Below, piece after piece: positions 1-7,971 of a DNA stretch of 64,000 nucleotides. A program made the position numbers and the translations under genes. Numbering within the stretch: the first letter of the stretch is position 1; every line of letters starts with the position of its first letter. The notes under the pieces are model-generated. The model saw nothing but the letters and a program-made list of their open reading frames with translations. It did no database searches and was not told the DNA's origin. This DNA comes from an uncultured Bacteroidales bacterium (lineage in GTDB: Bacteria > Bacteroidota > Bacteroidia > Bacteroidales > Bacteroidaceae), in the NCBI GenBank assembly GCA_902779845.1, contig CACZCZ010000013.1, forward strand, positions 1 through 64,000, written 5' to 3'.

Positions 1-264
1 GGGCATCACGAGTCCCTTGCCAGTGTAATCGATGACCTCGGTCTTACCTTCCTCAATAAAGACCTCGGCTCCAGCCTTGTCGCCAACATAGATGTACTTA
101 CCATCCTTCACAGCGAAGGCTTCAACAATCTGATTGTTATCGGAAGTGAAAATCTTGCCATAGACCACGAGGTCGGCAGTTGGTTTACTCTTACAGCTGG
201 TCAGAACAGCCATTGTGCAGCAAAGAAGGATGGCTGCAAGCATCCATAGTCTACTTTTTTTCAT
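1..264 (-). CDS. Amidohydrolase-family lipoprotein (YtcJ-like), 5' part only
   Basis: Only the first 88 codons are in the window; the gene runs off the left edge. The N-terminus is a lipoprotein signal with lipobox LTSC (Cys at residue 24), so the product is probably membrane-anchored. The following segment, with ADLVVYGKIFT near residues 30-40, a GKYIYVGD turn, and VIDYTGKGLVMP at the window edge, matches the opening beta-strands of metal-dependent amidohydrolases of the YtcJ type, where a D-x-x-G-x-x-V-x-P-G motif precedes the first metal ligands. The metal-binding and catalytic residues lie outside the window, so substrate cannot be told. A -7 box (TACCTTTG) at 408-415 on the same strand is the likely promoter and implies a leader of roughly 140 nt. 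Confidence 0.72.
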   Translation of the reverse strand, partial: MKKSRLWMLAAILLCCTMAVLTSCKSKPTADLVVYGKIFTSDNNQIVEAFAVKDGKYIYVGDKAGAEVFIEEGKTEVIDYTGKGLVMP

Positions 265-340
265 ACCTAAATTCCGCAGCACTTTAGTTTAACTTTGTTT
301 ATAGGTTCCTGAGCAACAAAAAGTTGCCCAGGATTTTGCC

Positions 341-682
341 ATGTCAGATTTTTCACTTACCTTAGTGCTGCAAATCAAGACAAGCAAAATAATCTTCAAT
401 GACGTGGCAAAGGTACAACAAAAATCTGAGAAAATCAGCGCTTTTGGCGGAATATTTTTTTTAAACAAATTTGACTCTATTCTGTCCTCTGTGATAGACT
501 CACACTTAGGACTTCGCAGCACTCTGATTGGCTATCAGTACAGCGAGATTATACGTGCGATCTCCGCATACCCGTGTCCCAAGTGCGGACACAGTGCTTC
601 GTGGCATAGAGGAACTGGCAACGGAGAACATATCATACGAGTGATCAGGGGTCGGTTCGGGATCAGGGGGCGGTTCTACTGA
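341..682 (+). pseudogene. Possible transposase remnant with a zinc-knuckle
   Basis: A 113-codon open frame whose last third contains CPKCGHSASWHRG followed by a basic stretch (IIRVIRGRFGIRGRFY). A C-P-x-C-G knuckle followed by basic residues is seen near the N-terminus of some transposases, but no catalytic domain follows before the stop. The 3' end has a short direct repeat (two copies of a GATCAGG-G-GCGGTTC word at about 643-677). The first half looks non-coding and contains a promoter for the opposite strand. It is most likely a decayed insertion-sequence fragment; it may also be a chance frame. Confidence 0.25.
408..415 (-). promoter_or_regulatory. Bacteroidetes -7 box (TACCTTTG) reading left
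   Basis: The complement of CAAAGGTA matches the TAnnTTTG consensus. It points at the amidohydrolase lipoprotein gene. No clear TTTG -33 box is seen at the usual distance. It lies inside the 5' part of the small open frame at 341-682, which argues that this part of that frame is not translated. Confidence 0.45.
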
Positions 683-1052
683 TCATTTGCATCACAGAAA
701 GAAAAAAGCAAGGAAATTTGGGCAAATACTTGGAACTTTCGGGAATAATCCTTACCTTTACACCATCAAAACATTGTCGAACTTTAAAATAGATGAGTGA
801 ATGTTATTTGTCGATATTAGACGATGAACGATTGTTGTCTGAAATCAGCTAACTTCATAAAAGGGGAATCATTCTACAAAGAACATTGCAAAGGTACGGA
901 AAAGAATTGAATATACAACAGTCACAGCACAATTTTTTTCTATTTGCACAGATTTTAGTTGTATTGTTTTTGTCTTTTTGCCGCCGAATCCCATGCCTAT
1001 TCATGCATAAAATATCCCAATTTCTGAGAAGCCTTCTAATTTCTTAAAGCCT
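683..1052. other. AT-rich intergenic stretch with one leftward promoter-like box
   Basis: No convincing gene. A -7 box (TACCTTTG, minus strand) lies at 889-896. Leftward of it there is only a 13-codon open frame starting with MKLADFRQQ. The stretch may be the flank of the decayed element at 341-682. Nothing else is supported. Confidence 0.35.
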
Positions 1053-1598
1053 TCAAAAAATATGGTATTCTTCTTTGTGTCTCGCTTCATATGCCGAAAT
1101 GGTTGCCTGATATTCTTCTCTCTTCTTGGCGTTTGATTCTTGCCACTGATTATATCGCTTTTTCCAACTCTTGAATGTCCTTTTTATATAAGGTGCTATC
1201 CTAACTATACCCCATATAACTAATGGTAGTAGAATAACGTATGCGAAAAATTCTGTAAAATCATAGTAGTTTATAGAACTGCCAAGAAATTCTACTTCTG
1301 GAGTGTGAACGCCATAATATCCATGACTTCCTCCTTGAATCACATCCGAGAAAGGCAAATCAAAAGGATAGAACTGGTCATCACAACTATCATACTTTTC
1401 AGAAGAGATATACAGGGTTGTATGCAACAAAAACCATACTAAGAAGAAATAAAAGACCTTTTTGTGCTCCTTGATATAAGATAGGATACTAAAACTAATG
1501 TTCGGACCTGTTTTGCTGTATTCCTTCTGTTTAGCCCCACAATTAGGGCAGAAGTTGGAATCGTTAGGGAGTTCCTTCCCACAAAATCTACAATACAT
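1053..1598 (-). CDS. Zinc-ribbon membrane protein of unknown function
   Basis: The 181-residue product begins with a zinc ribbon (CRFCGKELPNDSNFCPNCG, residues 3-21) of the kind that heads many small bacterial membrane proteins. A hydrophobic segment follows at about residues 48-66 and a second at about 117-135, with a charged, coiled-coil-prone C-terminus rich in K, E and Y. Probable topology is two membrane spans with the ribbon in the cytoplasm. It lies 7 bases downstream of the lipoprotein gene at 1606-2442 and so probably shares its transcript. Base composition is clearly more AT-rich than the core genes, which suggests acquisition by transfer. I do not recognise a function. Confidence 0.7.
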   Translation of the reverse strand: MYCRFCGKELPNDSNFCPNCGAKQKEYSKTGPNISFSILSYIKEHKKVFYFFLVWFLLHTTLYISSEKYDSCDDQFYPFDLPFSDVIQGGSHGYYGVHTPEVEFLGSSINYYDFTEFFAYVILLPLVIWGIVRIAPYIKRTFKSWKKRYNQWQESNAKKREEYQATISAYEARHKEEYHIF

Positions 1599-1605
1599 AA
1601 CCGCT

Positions 1606-2442
1606 CTATTTATACTGTTGATCTTTTATTCTTTCCATCACATCGTTAAATTCGATGACCTCATCTTTAGAGAATCGAATATGCAAATCGTTGTTGCCTT
1701 TTGAACCAACAAAATGGAAATCAAACTCAGCAGGAACTTGAGCAGCAACACTCCAGAAGGTCAAACCTGTTGTTTGGTCAGCCAGCGTAACTGCTTGTTC
1801 TGCTTTTGACCAAGCCTTAAGTTTGGTGGCTTCATCAAAGTCCTTCATGTTTTCGTCAACGATAATCTCGATATTAACGACTCCATCTAAGCATGAAATA
1901 TCATTCATTGTGTATCCTGCTTCCATCCCCCTTGGCAATGTGCCTTTTTGCGTAGTCACATTCATTTTCAATTCATCGAAAGGCGTTAATTGCTTTTCAA
2001 GAGCTTCGGCAATTTCGTCAGGAGTCATTGTGTTACGAACAATTACGTCACCTGTGCTCTTACTCTTCACAACATACTCGAATGTTACGTGATAGTCAAC
2101 CATCTGTTGGTAATCACGTCTTTCTGAACCAGAGGAAGATGAGATTCCAACTATCATATTTTGCTTCATGTTCCCTAAGAACATTTTTATCTTCTCTGTT
2201 GGTATAATGCTTTCATCTACTATCTGGATAATTCGATATACTGAGTCAACATACTCAACGCTCATCCTCATTCCCATTGGTCCTTCTTTGGTGCCATTGG
2301 CTGTTTGTGCATTATAATACTCGGCCTTTTCAACCAAAGCGGGACATCTCGGATCCTTATTCGTGCTTTTATTACTGCAAGCGAACTGGATTGATAAGAA
2401 TACCAATATGACGGATGAAACAATTACTCCTTTCATGTCCAA
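1606..2442 (-). CDS. Lipoprotein of unknown function
   Basis: A 278-residue protein with a lipoprotein signal peptide and lipobox FACS (Cys at about residue 22). The mature part begins with a polar stretch, then shows mixed alpha/beta content with a charged segment near residues 140-155. I recognise no catalytic motif. ATG codons occur at codons 1 and 3; either could be used. It is the middle gene of an AT-rich leftward unit with the small protein gene upstream (8-base gap) and the zinc-ribbon protein downstream (7-base gap). The close spacing implies co-transcription and a shared envelope-related role, which is inference only. Confidence 0.68.
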   Translation of the reverse strand: MDMKGVIVSSVILVFLSIQFACSNKSTNKDPRCPALVEKAEYYNAQTANGTKEGPMGMRMSVEYVDSVYRIIQIVDESIIPTEKIKMFLGNMKQNMIVGISSSSGSERRDYQQMVDYHVTFEYVVKSKSTGDVIVRNTMTPDEIAEALEKQLTPFDELKMNVTTQKGTLPRGMEAGYTMNDISCLDGVVNIEIIVDENMKDFDEATKLKAWSKAEQAVTLADQTTGLTFWSVAAQVPAEFDFHFVGSKGNNDLHIRFSKDEVIEFNDVMERIKDQQYK

Positions 2443-2450
2443 TTATCCTC

Positions 2451-2657
2451 TTAATCAATTACTACGTTGCTTTCTCTAAGAACGTTCCTGATGTCTTCTC
2501 GGTCTGAATCAGAAAGGTCTGGATATGTTTCGAAGTCTTCAGTTCGGACATGAAATACACCATTCTTTGTTTCTCCTTTTATAAAAACTGGGCGGACTTC
2601 ATCATCAAAATCTATTCCCAATCTTTCATTCTCAACTGAAATCTTGTTTACACTCAT
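2451..2657 (-). CDS. Small acidic protein of unknown function
   Basis: A 68-residue acidic product (DFDDEVRPVF near residues 15-25, a D/E-rich C-terminal half) without signal peptide or membrane segment, so probably cytoplasmic. It is the first gene of the AT-rich leftward unit and sits 8 bases upstream of the lipoprotein gene. A canonical -7 box is not seen directly upstream; the nearest match on this strand is TATTTTTG at 3132-3139, which would give an unusually long leader. The family is not recognised. Confidence 0.55.
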   Translation of the reverse strand: MSVNKISVENERLGIDFDDEVRPVFIKGETKNGVFHVRTEDFETYPDLSDSDREDIRNVLRESNVVID

Positions 2658-3377
2658 ATGTAGATTTTTGTGCCAAGTAGACTCTCGAAAAATGGCTATT
2701 GAATGATGTGGGGACTATACAAAAAAAGCGTGAGAGTCAGTCTTGTTGCTCATCTCACACTCTGAGGCTCTGGCATCGCCCAATCTGTCGAAATGAACAA
2801 CGCCGAAGCCCACGCCGTATGTATATAGTAGGTGATACTATTACATACCCATGGACGTCATTGTTGCTTTGCTGTTGACAGGTTGTTCGAGGAACTGCCA
2901 GATTCCAGAGTGTCAAGAACAAAGCGTCAAGTAACGCCTTTCAATATATAGCGACTCTCTTTCCCACCTCATACGGTCAAGCCTTGTAGCTTTCCCAATG
3001 TTGCCCACCTCATTCAGCTCTGCCATCGCTGGCAGCGCCGTTTTTGGCTTGGCGTAGGCTGTCTTGACATTTTGACGTTTCAGAACACGTCTGAGGTGTC
3101 AAAAGAGGCACAAAACTTCAAGAGTCTGGGACAAAAATAGTAAAAAGGGTTGAATAAAGCGTTAAGAAATGGAGATTATTTATGGTTTGAGGGTCAAAAT
3201 TGGCATGTTTTTCTTATCTGATAGGTGTATTGAGTCGTTTTTGGACGCATAAACAGGGACTATAAACGCCAGAAACGTACATTTTGTGTCTTTTAGTTAT
3301 GGCTACTTTCGTGACACTTGCATAATCCGTCCCATACTTGTTCTCTTTCAGAGGATAAATCAATGTCCTAACATTTT
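2658..3377. other. 720-base intergenic stretch with a possible gene relic
   Basis: No intact gene. On the minus strand a stop-to-stop frame at about 2913-3098 encodes a 61-residue peptide without an ATG near its start, containing KTALPAMAELNEVGNIGKA, which may be a fragment of an old coding region. A -7-like box (TATTTTTG, minus) lies at 3132-3139. Words such as GAGGTGTCAAAA near 3093-3104 form weak inverted repeats with TGACATTTTGAC near 3065. Nothing here is firm. Confidence 0.3.
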
Positions 3378-4286
3378 TCATTTCTTCCCCTCGTATCTCT
3401 CCAGCGTCTTGCGCAGCCACTCCACCATCTCGTCGGCCAGCGCCTGCGGCTCCACGACCTGCAGCCACTGCCCGCGTGAGAGCAGTTTGGCCTTGAAGTC
3501 GGCGGTGGGCTTCAGGCGCAGCTCGAAGTCGGCGTAGTCCGCCGTAGCAGACAGCTCGTGCTGCGAGTGGTGTAGGGGCAGGTCGCGCAGGTAATACGGC
3601 TCCATGCCGTAGGCCCGCACCACGATGCGCTCCACCGGCATCGCGGCATCCGCCAGCATGCCGTAGCTATCACAGAAGAACTCAGCAGCATCGAAGTCGT
3701 CCGGCACACGGAACCGCGTATCCAGCCGCTCCACACACTCCATGCGGTCCAGCGAGAACGTGACGAGATGCCCGTTCGCGAGCCGCCCCAGCAGATACCA
3801 CCGCTGACAGAACAGCCGCACACAGTACGGGTCAATCGTGAACTCACGGCTTGCCGCCCCGTAGCGATGGTACGTGAACAGCAACTGCCGGCTGTCCCGC
3901 ATCGCGTCCAGCACCTCCTGCAGCCGCTCGCCGCCCGAGGGAATGTTCTCCAGCAGAATGCGCTGGTTCAAGCTCTTGCTCTCACTGACGATGTTACCCA
4001 CGCTCAGCGTCGAGAGCATCCAGTTCTGGATGGAGTCCTCACGCAGGACACGTTCGTTACTGATGAAGTAGCGGTAGCCGTCCTTGCGATCGCAGTCGAT
4101 GATGATGCCGAAGATGTCCTCAATGGCATCCTTGTGGCGGTTGAAGGTCGTGCGAGCCAGCTCCACGCCGCCGCTCATCTCCGTCTGCATCCATCGTTCG
4201 TTGATCTCTGCCAGTGTGATGCGACCCGCTCGGCGAATCGTGTTCACCAGCCAGATGTACTCCTTGAATTTCGTATAAGTTGTCAT
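3378..4286 (-). CDS. WYL-domain transcriptional regulator
   Basis: The 302-residue product has an N-terminal DNA-binding region (TYTKFKEYIWLVNTIRRAG, then a helical segment to about residue 60) and a WYL-type ligand-binding domain from about residue 120 (LLFTYHRYGAASREFTIDPY, then LFCQRWYLLGRLANG). WYL proteins usually control genes in response to nucleotides or DNA-linked signals. I chose the ATG at 4286 rather than the longer frame to 4358, because the extra 24 codons are a low-complexity Phe-rich translation of an A/T-rich leader. A -7 box lies at 4462-4469, giving a leader of about 170 nt. No neighbouring defence genes are seen, so its target is unknown. Confidence 0.85.
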   Translation of the reverse strand: MTTYTKFKEYIWLVNTIRRAGRITLAEINERWMQTEMSGGVELARTTFNRHKDAIEDIFGIIIDCDRKDGYRYFISNERVLREDSIQNWMLSTLSVGNIVSESKSLNQRILLENIPSGGERLQEVLDAMRDSRQLLFTYHRYGAASREFTIDPYCVRLFCQRWYLLGRLANGHLVTFSLDRMECVERLDTRFRVPDDFDAAEFFCDSYGMLADAAMPVERIVVRAYGMEPYYLRDLPLHHSQHELSATADYADFELRLKPTADFKAKLLSRGQWLQVVEPQALADEMVEWLRKTLERYEGKK

Positions 4287-4461
4287 GATGCAAGCACTTT
4301 TCCTGCAAAGATAAGCAAAAGATTTAAAAGAGAAGAAGAGAAAAAGAAAAAAAGGCATAAAGGCCGAAAAAACGTCATAAAACAGAAAAAGCCCCGTACA
4401 ACCTACACGAGTGAGCTACGGCAAACGTAACCTTTCAGTTGCAAAGGACTTATTTCTGCCG

Positions 4462-4469
4462 CAAAGTTA
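4462..4469 (-). promoter_or_regulatory. -7 box (TAACTTTG) for the WYL regulator gene
   Basis: The complement of CAAAGTTA fits TAnnTTTG. It is followed on the minus strand by GCGGCAG, a common context of Bacteroidetes transcription starts. No good TTTG box lies at 19-20 nt. Confidence 0.5.
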
Positions 4470-4529
4470 CAAACTTTTTCCCAAACTCCCATCATCATCC
4501 GCCCATTATTATATGTTAAAAAAGCGCAC

Positions 4530-4640
4530 AAAAAAAGATGTGCCTCATAATGAAGCACATCCGAATGGGCCGCCCCGCCATCTGTCCTTACAGCGCCACA
4601 ATGCTGCCAAACCCGCTCCAAGGACTTGTCGCCTTGTATG
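4530..4640 (-). ncRNA. Candidate structured small RNA with intrinsic terminator
   Basis: Read on the minus strand, a GTCCTT...AAGGAC stem (about 4620 and 4584) encloses a CAGC/GCTG hairpin. It is followed by a G-rich segment (GGCGGGGCGGCCC) and then a terminator: GATGTGC paired with GCACATC (4537-4561) followed by seven U residues (4530-4536). No open frame of quality lies upstream of this terminator on the strand, so the terminator has no gene of its own. It does not show the conserved loop of the SRP RNA, and I do not recognise a family. The promoter is not obvious. Confidence 0.4.
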
Positions 4641-4877
4641 CGTCAAGTGGATACACAATATTTACGATTTGACGATTTACAATGTACGATTTTCCGCACT
4701 TACACCACTTTTTAAAATAATCTTTCGCGCACAAGGCAACAGAAGGAGAATCCGTTAGGCTCTCCAATCTTCAACAAATCACGCCCCTCATGCTCTCGTT
4801 GGAGCTGAGGGGCGTTGCGGATGCTGAAATAAGGGGACGTGTGTGTGATTTTTTAGGGTTTTGTTTCTCTCTTTGCG

Positions 4878-4895
4878 TATTTTTGTGTATTTTTG
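4878..4895 (+). promoter_or_regulatory. Two tandem -7 boxes (TATTTTTG) before the SpoIIE phosphatase gene
   Basis: TATTTTTG occurs at 4878-4885 and again at 4888-4895, about 45-60 nt before the start codon at 4940. TTTG words upstream (4860-4863, 4872-4875) are not at the ideal spacing. Either box may be used. Confidence 0.45.
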
Positions 4896-4939
4896 CGCCG
4901 TGGAGGCCATCGTAGGCACTGCGAAAAAGGTTATTCATC

Positions 4940-6628
4940 ATGAGTTTACGCGCCAAGAAAAGCAATATCAGGCAGTTGGCCCGTCCGGGTCTGCTGGTGA
5001 TTCTGGTGGCTGTCATCACGATAGAGGCGACAGCGCTCATCCAGTACTACTACTCCTTCAAGGGCATCCGCGCGGAGGCTGTGATGCGCGCTGAGAGTCA
5101 GCTGGAGACGACGCACATCAGGATCATGGATGTCGTGGATCAGGCTGAGGCCGCCGTGCGCAACAGCATTTGGATAGCGCGCTGGTGTCTGGATGTACGT
5201 GACAGCCTGCAGGTGGTGGCGCGCCGTGTGGTGCAGGACAACCCTGTGGTGGTGGGCTCCACGGTGGCCGTGGTGCCGGGCTACTACAGCGACGAGCCGC
5301 TGTTCTCGCCCTACGTCTGCCGCAACGGTGACGGCGTGATCACCAAGACGCTGGCGACGCCGGAGTACAACTACCCGGCGCAGGAGTGGTTCACGAAGCC
5401 GCTGGAGCTGGGCGAGGGCTACTGGTCGGAACCCTATATCGATGAGGGCGGCGGCGACATCCTGATGACCACCTACTCGGTGCCGCTGAAGGACTACCGC
5501 GGCAAGACGGCGGCGGTGCTCACGGCCGACGTGTCGCTGGAATGGCTGCAGCATCTGGTGAATGGGATGCAGGTGTACAAGAATGCCTACGGCGTCATTG
5601 TCAGCCGCGAGGGAAAAGTGATGATAGGTCCTGAGAAGGAGTTCGCCAAGGACGAGAAGGTGCAGACATATACCACACAGGTGGAGCGCACGGGCTGGAC
5701 GATGTCCATCGTCATCCCAGAGAAGGAGATCTACGGCGGCCTGAACAGGATGGCGCTGCTGGTGACCTTCCTACAGGTGCTGGGCGTGGGGATGCTCGTC
5801 CTCATCCTGCGCATCGTGGCCAAGCACCAGCTGAAATTCCAGCAGGTCAAGGAGAAGGAGTTGTCGATAGAGAACGAGCTGCAGATTGCCAGCACTATCC
5901 AGCGCGGCATGCTGCCGCACCTGTTCCCCACCTATCCCGACCGCAAGGATGTGCAGATCTACGCGTCGCTGACGCCGGCGAAGGATGTGGGCGGCGACTT
6001 GTTTGACTTCTATATCCGCGACGAGCAGCTGTTCTTCTGCATCGGCGATGTCTCGGGCAAGGGTGTGCCGGCCTCGCTGTTCATGTCGGTCACGCGCAGC
6101 ATCTTCCGCTCTGTGTCGGCGCGCGAGTCGATGCCCGACCGCATCGTGACAGCGATGAACGAGATCATGTCTGACATGAACCAGACGAATATGTTCGTGA
6201 CGCTCTTCGTGGGCGTCCTGAACTTGCAGACGGGTCATCTCTACTACTGCAATGCGGGCCACGACGCGCCGCTGCTGGCGGGTGCCGGCGTGGGGCAGCT
6301 GCCCTGCGACTCGAATATCCCCGTGGGCGTTATGCCTACGTGGAAGTACTCGTTGCAGGAGGCGCTGATCTACACGGGCACCGCTATCTTCCTGTTCACC
6401 GATGGCCTCACCGAGGCGGAGAATGCCGAGCAGGCACAGTTCCAGATGGAGCGTGTGACGCAGGTGGCAGAGCAGGCACTGGCCAACAAGCAGCTGCAGC
6501 CGCGCCAGCTGATAGGGCTGATGACGGATGCCGTGCACCGCTTTGTGGGCGATGCCGAGCAGAGCGATGACCTGACGATGATGGTGATACAGTATATCCA
6601 TCAGCCGGAGGACGCACAGCCGGCGTAA
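4940..6628 (+). CDS. Membrane-bound Cache-sensor SpoIIE/RsbU-type phosphatase
   Basis: A 562-residue signalling protein. Residues about 13-37 form a first membrane span, 40-270 an extracytoplasmic Cache-like sensor (PAQEWFTKPLELGEGYWSEP and TADVSLEWL are typical), and about 272-292 a second span. A short linker leads to a PP2C-type SpoIIE phosphatase domain from about residue 315. Metal-binding motifs GGDLFDF (about 349) and GDVSGKG (about 368) are intact, as is the terminal DDLTMMVI segment. Such proteins dephosphorylate an anti-sigma-factor antagonist in response to a small external ligand. No STAS or anti-sigma gene is adjacent, so the partner is elsewhere. It is followed after 16 bases by the rRNA methyltransferase gene, probably in one transcript. 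Confidence 0.9.
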   Translation: MSLRAKKSNIRQLARPGLLVILVAVITIEATALIQYYYSFKGIRAEAVMRAESQLETTHIRIMDVVDQAEAAVRNSIWIARWCLDVRDSLQVVARRVVQDNPVVVGSTVAVVPGYYSDEPLFSPYVCRNGDGVITKTLATPEYNYPAQEWFTKPLELGEGYWSEPYIDEGGGDILMTTYSVPLKDYRGKTAAVLTADVSLEWLQHLVNGMQVYKNAYGVIVSREGKVMIGPEKEFAKDEKVQTYTTQVERTGWTMSIVIPEKEIYGGLNRMALLVTFLQVLGVGMLVLILRIVAKHQLKFQQVKEKELSIENELQIASTIQRGMLPHLFPTYPDRKDVQIYASLTPAKDVGGDLFDFYIRDEQLFFCIGDVSGKGVPASLFMSVTRSIFRSVSARESMPDRIVTAMNEIMSDMNQTNMFVTLFVGVLNLQTGHLYYCNAGHDAPLLAGAGVGQLPCDSNIPVGVMPTWKYSLQEALIYTGTAIFLFTDGLTEAENAEQAQFQMERVTQVAEQALANKQLQPRQLIGLMTDAVHRFVGDAEQSDDLTMMVIQYIHQPEDAQPA

Positions 6629-6644
6629 TCCGCGATACCACCCC

Positions 6645-7970
6645 ATGCAACTGCCCAAGGATTTCGATAGATATTTCCGTGAACGGTGGCGCGACGAGGA
6701 CGTGGCGGCACTGATGGCGGGGCTCGACGGGGAACCGTCGGTGAGCATCCGCGTGAACCCGAAGCGTCTGCCGTCAGAGGCGGAGCCGGAGGGCGCTGAC
6801 GGGCGCGTGCCGTGGTGCCCCGAGGGCTTTTATCTGAAGCAGCGGCCGGTGTTCACGGCCGACCCGCTCCTGCATGCAGGTGCTTACTATGTGCAGGAGG
6901 CCAGTTCGATGTTCTTGGCCCACGTGGTGCGCACCATTCTTCATTCTTCATTCTTCACTCTTCGCTGTCAAGCTGTGCTTGACCTCTGTGCTGCACCCGG
7001 CGGCAAGAGCACGTTGCTGCGTTCGCTGCTGCCCGACGACTGTCGGCTGGTGAGCAACGAACCGAACCGCGTGCGCGCTCAGGTGCTGGCCGAGAACATG
7101 GCGAAATGGGGCCACCCGAATGTGGTGGTGACGCAGGCCTACGCTGCGGACATCGCCCATGCCATCGGGAAGACGGAGGTCGCACAGCGGCCCTTTGACC
7201 TTATCCTGGCCGATGTGCCCTGCTCGGGCGAGGGGATGATGCGTAAGGAGGCGGAGGCGGTGGCGCAGTGGTCGCCATCGTTCGTGGCCGAGTGTGCTGC
7301 GCTGCAACGCAGCATCGTCAGCGATATCTGGCCTGCCTTGCGCGCCGGCGGCATCCTCATCTACAGCACCTGCACCTTCAACCCCGAGGAGGACGAGGAG
7401 AATGTGGAGTGGATAGCGCGCGAGCTGGGGGCGGAGATGATTCCCATACCTGTGGAGCCTTCATGGGGGATTCGGGGGGATATGAGAAAGGAACGTGAAA
7501 TACAAGATATTCGGGCGCATCAATCATCAATCATCAATCATCCGTTCTGCCACTTCCTCCCCGGGCAGGTGCGCGGCGAGGGTTTCTTCATGGCTGTGCT
7601 GCGCAAGCATGGCTCGGAGGAGAGCGACAGCGAAGATGATGCCGAGTCGCCGAAAGCGCTGAAGCGCAAGAAGAAAGACAAGCGCAAAGGCAACGGCGAT
7701 GCTGCGCCCGCCCTCACCGTCCTCCCCACAGACGTGCTGGACGATGCCGGCGCGCCACGCGTGGAGCTCTCCTTGGAGGAGGCCATCCGCTACCTGCAGC
7801 GCGAGGCGCTGGTGTTGCCGGCTGAGACGCCGCGAGGCATCGTGCAGGTCTGCTTCCGTGGCCAGCGCCTGGGGCTGATGAAGAACCTGGGCACACGCGC
7901 CAATAACCTGTATCCAAAAGAATGGCGCATCCGCAGTGGATACGCCATTCCGCATACGCTGTTTGCGTAG
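6645..7970 (+). CDS. RsmF-like rRNA cytosine-C5 methyltransferase (NOL1/NOP2/Sun family)
   Basis: Transfers a methyl group from S-adenosylmethionine to cytosine C5 in rRNA. The 441-residue product shows the SAM-binding motif DLCAAPGGKST (about 111), the motif-IV cysteine in PCSGEGMMRK (about 191) and the catalytic motif STCTFNPEE (about 239). The C-terminal half has a charged linker (KRKKKDKRKG) and a final domain (GLMKNLGTRANNLYP) like that of RsmF. Two oddities: residues about 97-108 (ILHSSFFTLRC) and about 290-300 (HQSSIINH) are translations of simple repeats (ATTCTTC units, and ATCATCA/ATCAATC units) that elsewhere in the window occur between genes. Both replace or extend loops next to conserved motifs. 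Confidence 0.9.
   Translation: MQLPKDFDRYFRERWRDEDVAALMAGLDGEPSVSIRVNPKRLPSEAEPEGADGRVPWCPEGFYLKQRPVFTADPLLHAGAYYVQEASSMFLAHVVRTILHSSFFTLRCQAVLDLCAAPGGKSTLLRSLLPDDCRLVSNEPNRVRAQVLAENMAKWGHPNVVVTQAYAADIAHAIGKTEVAQRPFDLILADVPCSGEGMMRKEAEAVAQWSPSFVAECAALQRSIVSDIWPALRAGGILIYSTCTFNPEEDEENVEWIARELGAEMIPIPVEPSWGIRGDMRKEREIQDIRAHQSSIINHPFCHFLPGQVRGEGFFMAVLRKHGSEESDSEDDAESPKALKRKKKDKRKGNGDAAPALTVLPTDVLDDAGAPRVELSLEEAIRYLQREALVLPAETPRGIVQVCFRGQRLGLMKNLGTRANNLYPKEWRIRSGYAIPHTLFA
6937..6968 (+). repeat. In-frame ATTCTTC filler repeat inside the rsmF-like gene
   Basis: Three ATTCTTC-type units followed by ACTCTTC sit directly before the SAM motif of the methyltransferase. The same word family occurs in intergenic DNA, for example ATTCATTCTTCATTAC just before mutL. 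It encodes HSSFFTL. Confidence 0.55.
7513..7545 (+). repeat. In-frame ATCATCA/ATCAATC filler repeat inside the rsmF-like gene
   Basis: Three closely spaced ATCATCA or ATCAATC units encode HQSSIINH between a variable region and the conserved PFCHFLPG segment. Length is compatible with the frame. Confidence 0.5.
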
Positions 7971-7971
7971 T

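Noticed and set aside
3214-3468. 84-codon minus-strand frame overlapping the WYL gene end
   Set aside because: It is mostly a shadow of the WYL coding sequence with a low-complexity Gly/Ala start and no family features.
4287-4358. 24-codon N-terminal extension of the WYL regulator
   Set aside because: It is a Phe-rich translation of an A-rich leader; the family start matches the ATG at 4286.
4403-4621. 72-codon frame on the minus strand
   Set aside because: It runs through the terminator hairpin, its poly-U and the -7 box of the WYL gene; it looks like a non-coding frame.
4530-4640. SRP (4.5S) RNA
   Set aside because: The structured stretch lacks the conserved GGAA-loop region of bacterial SRP RNA, so the family was left open.
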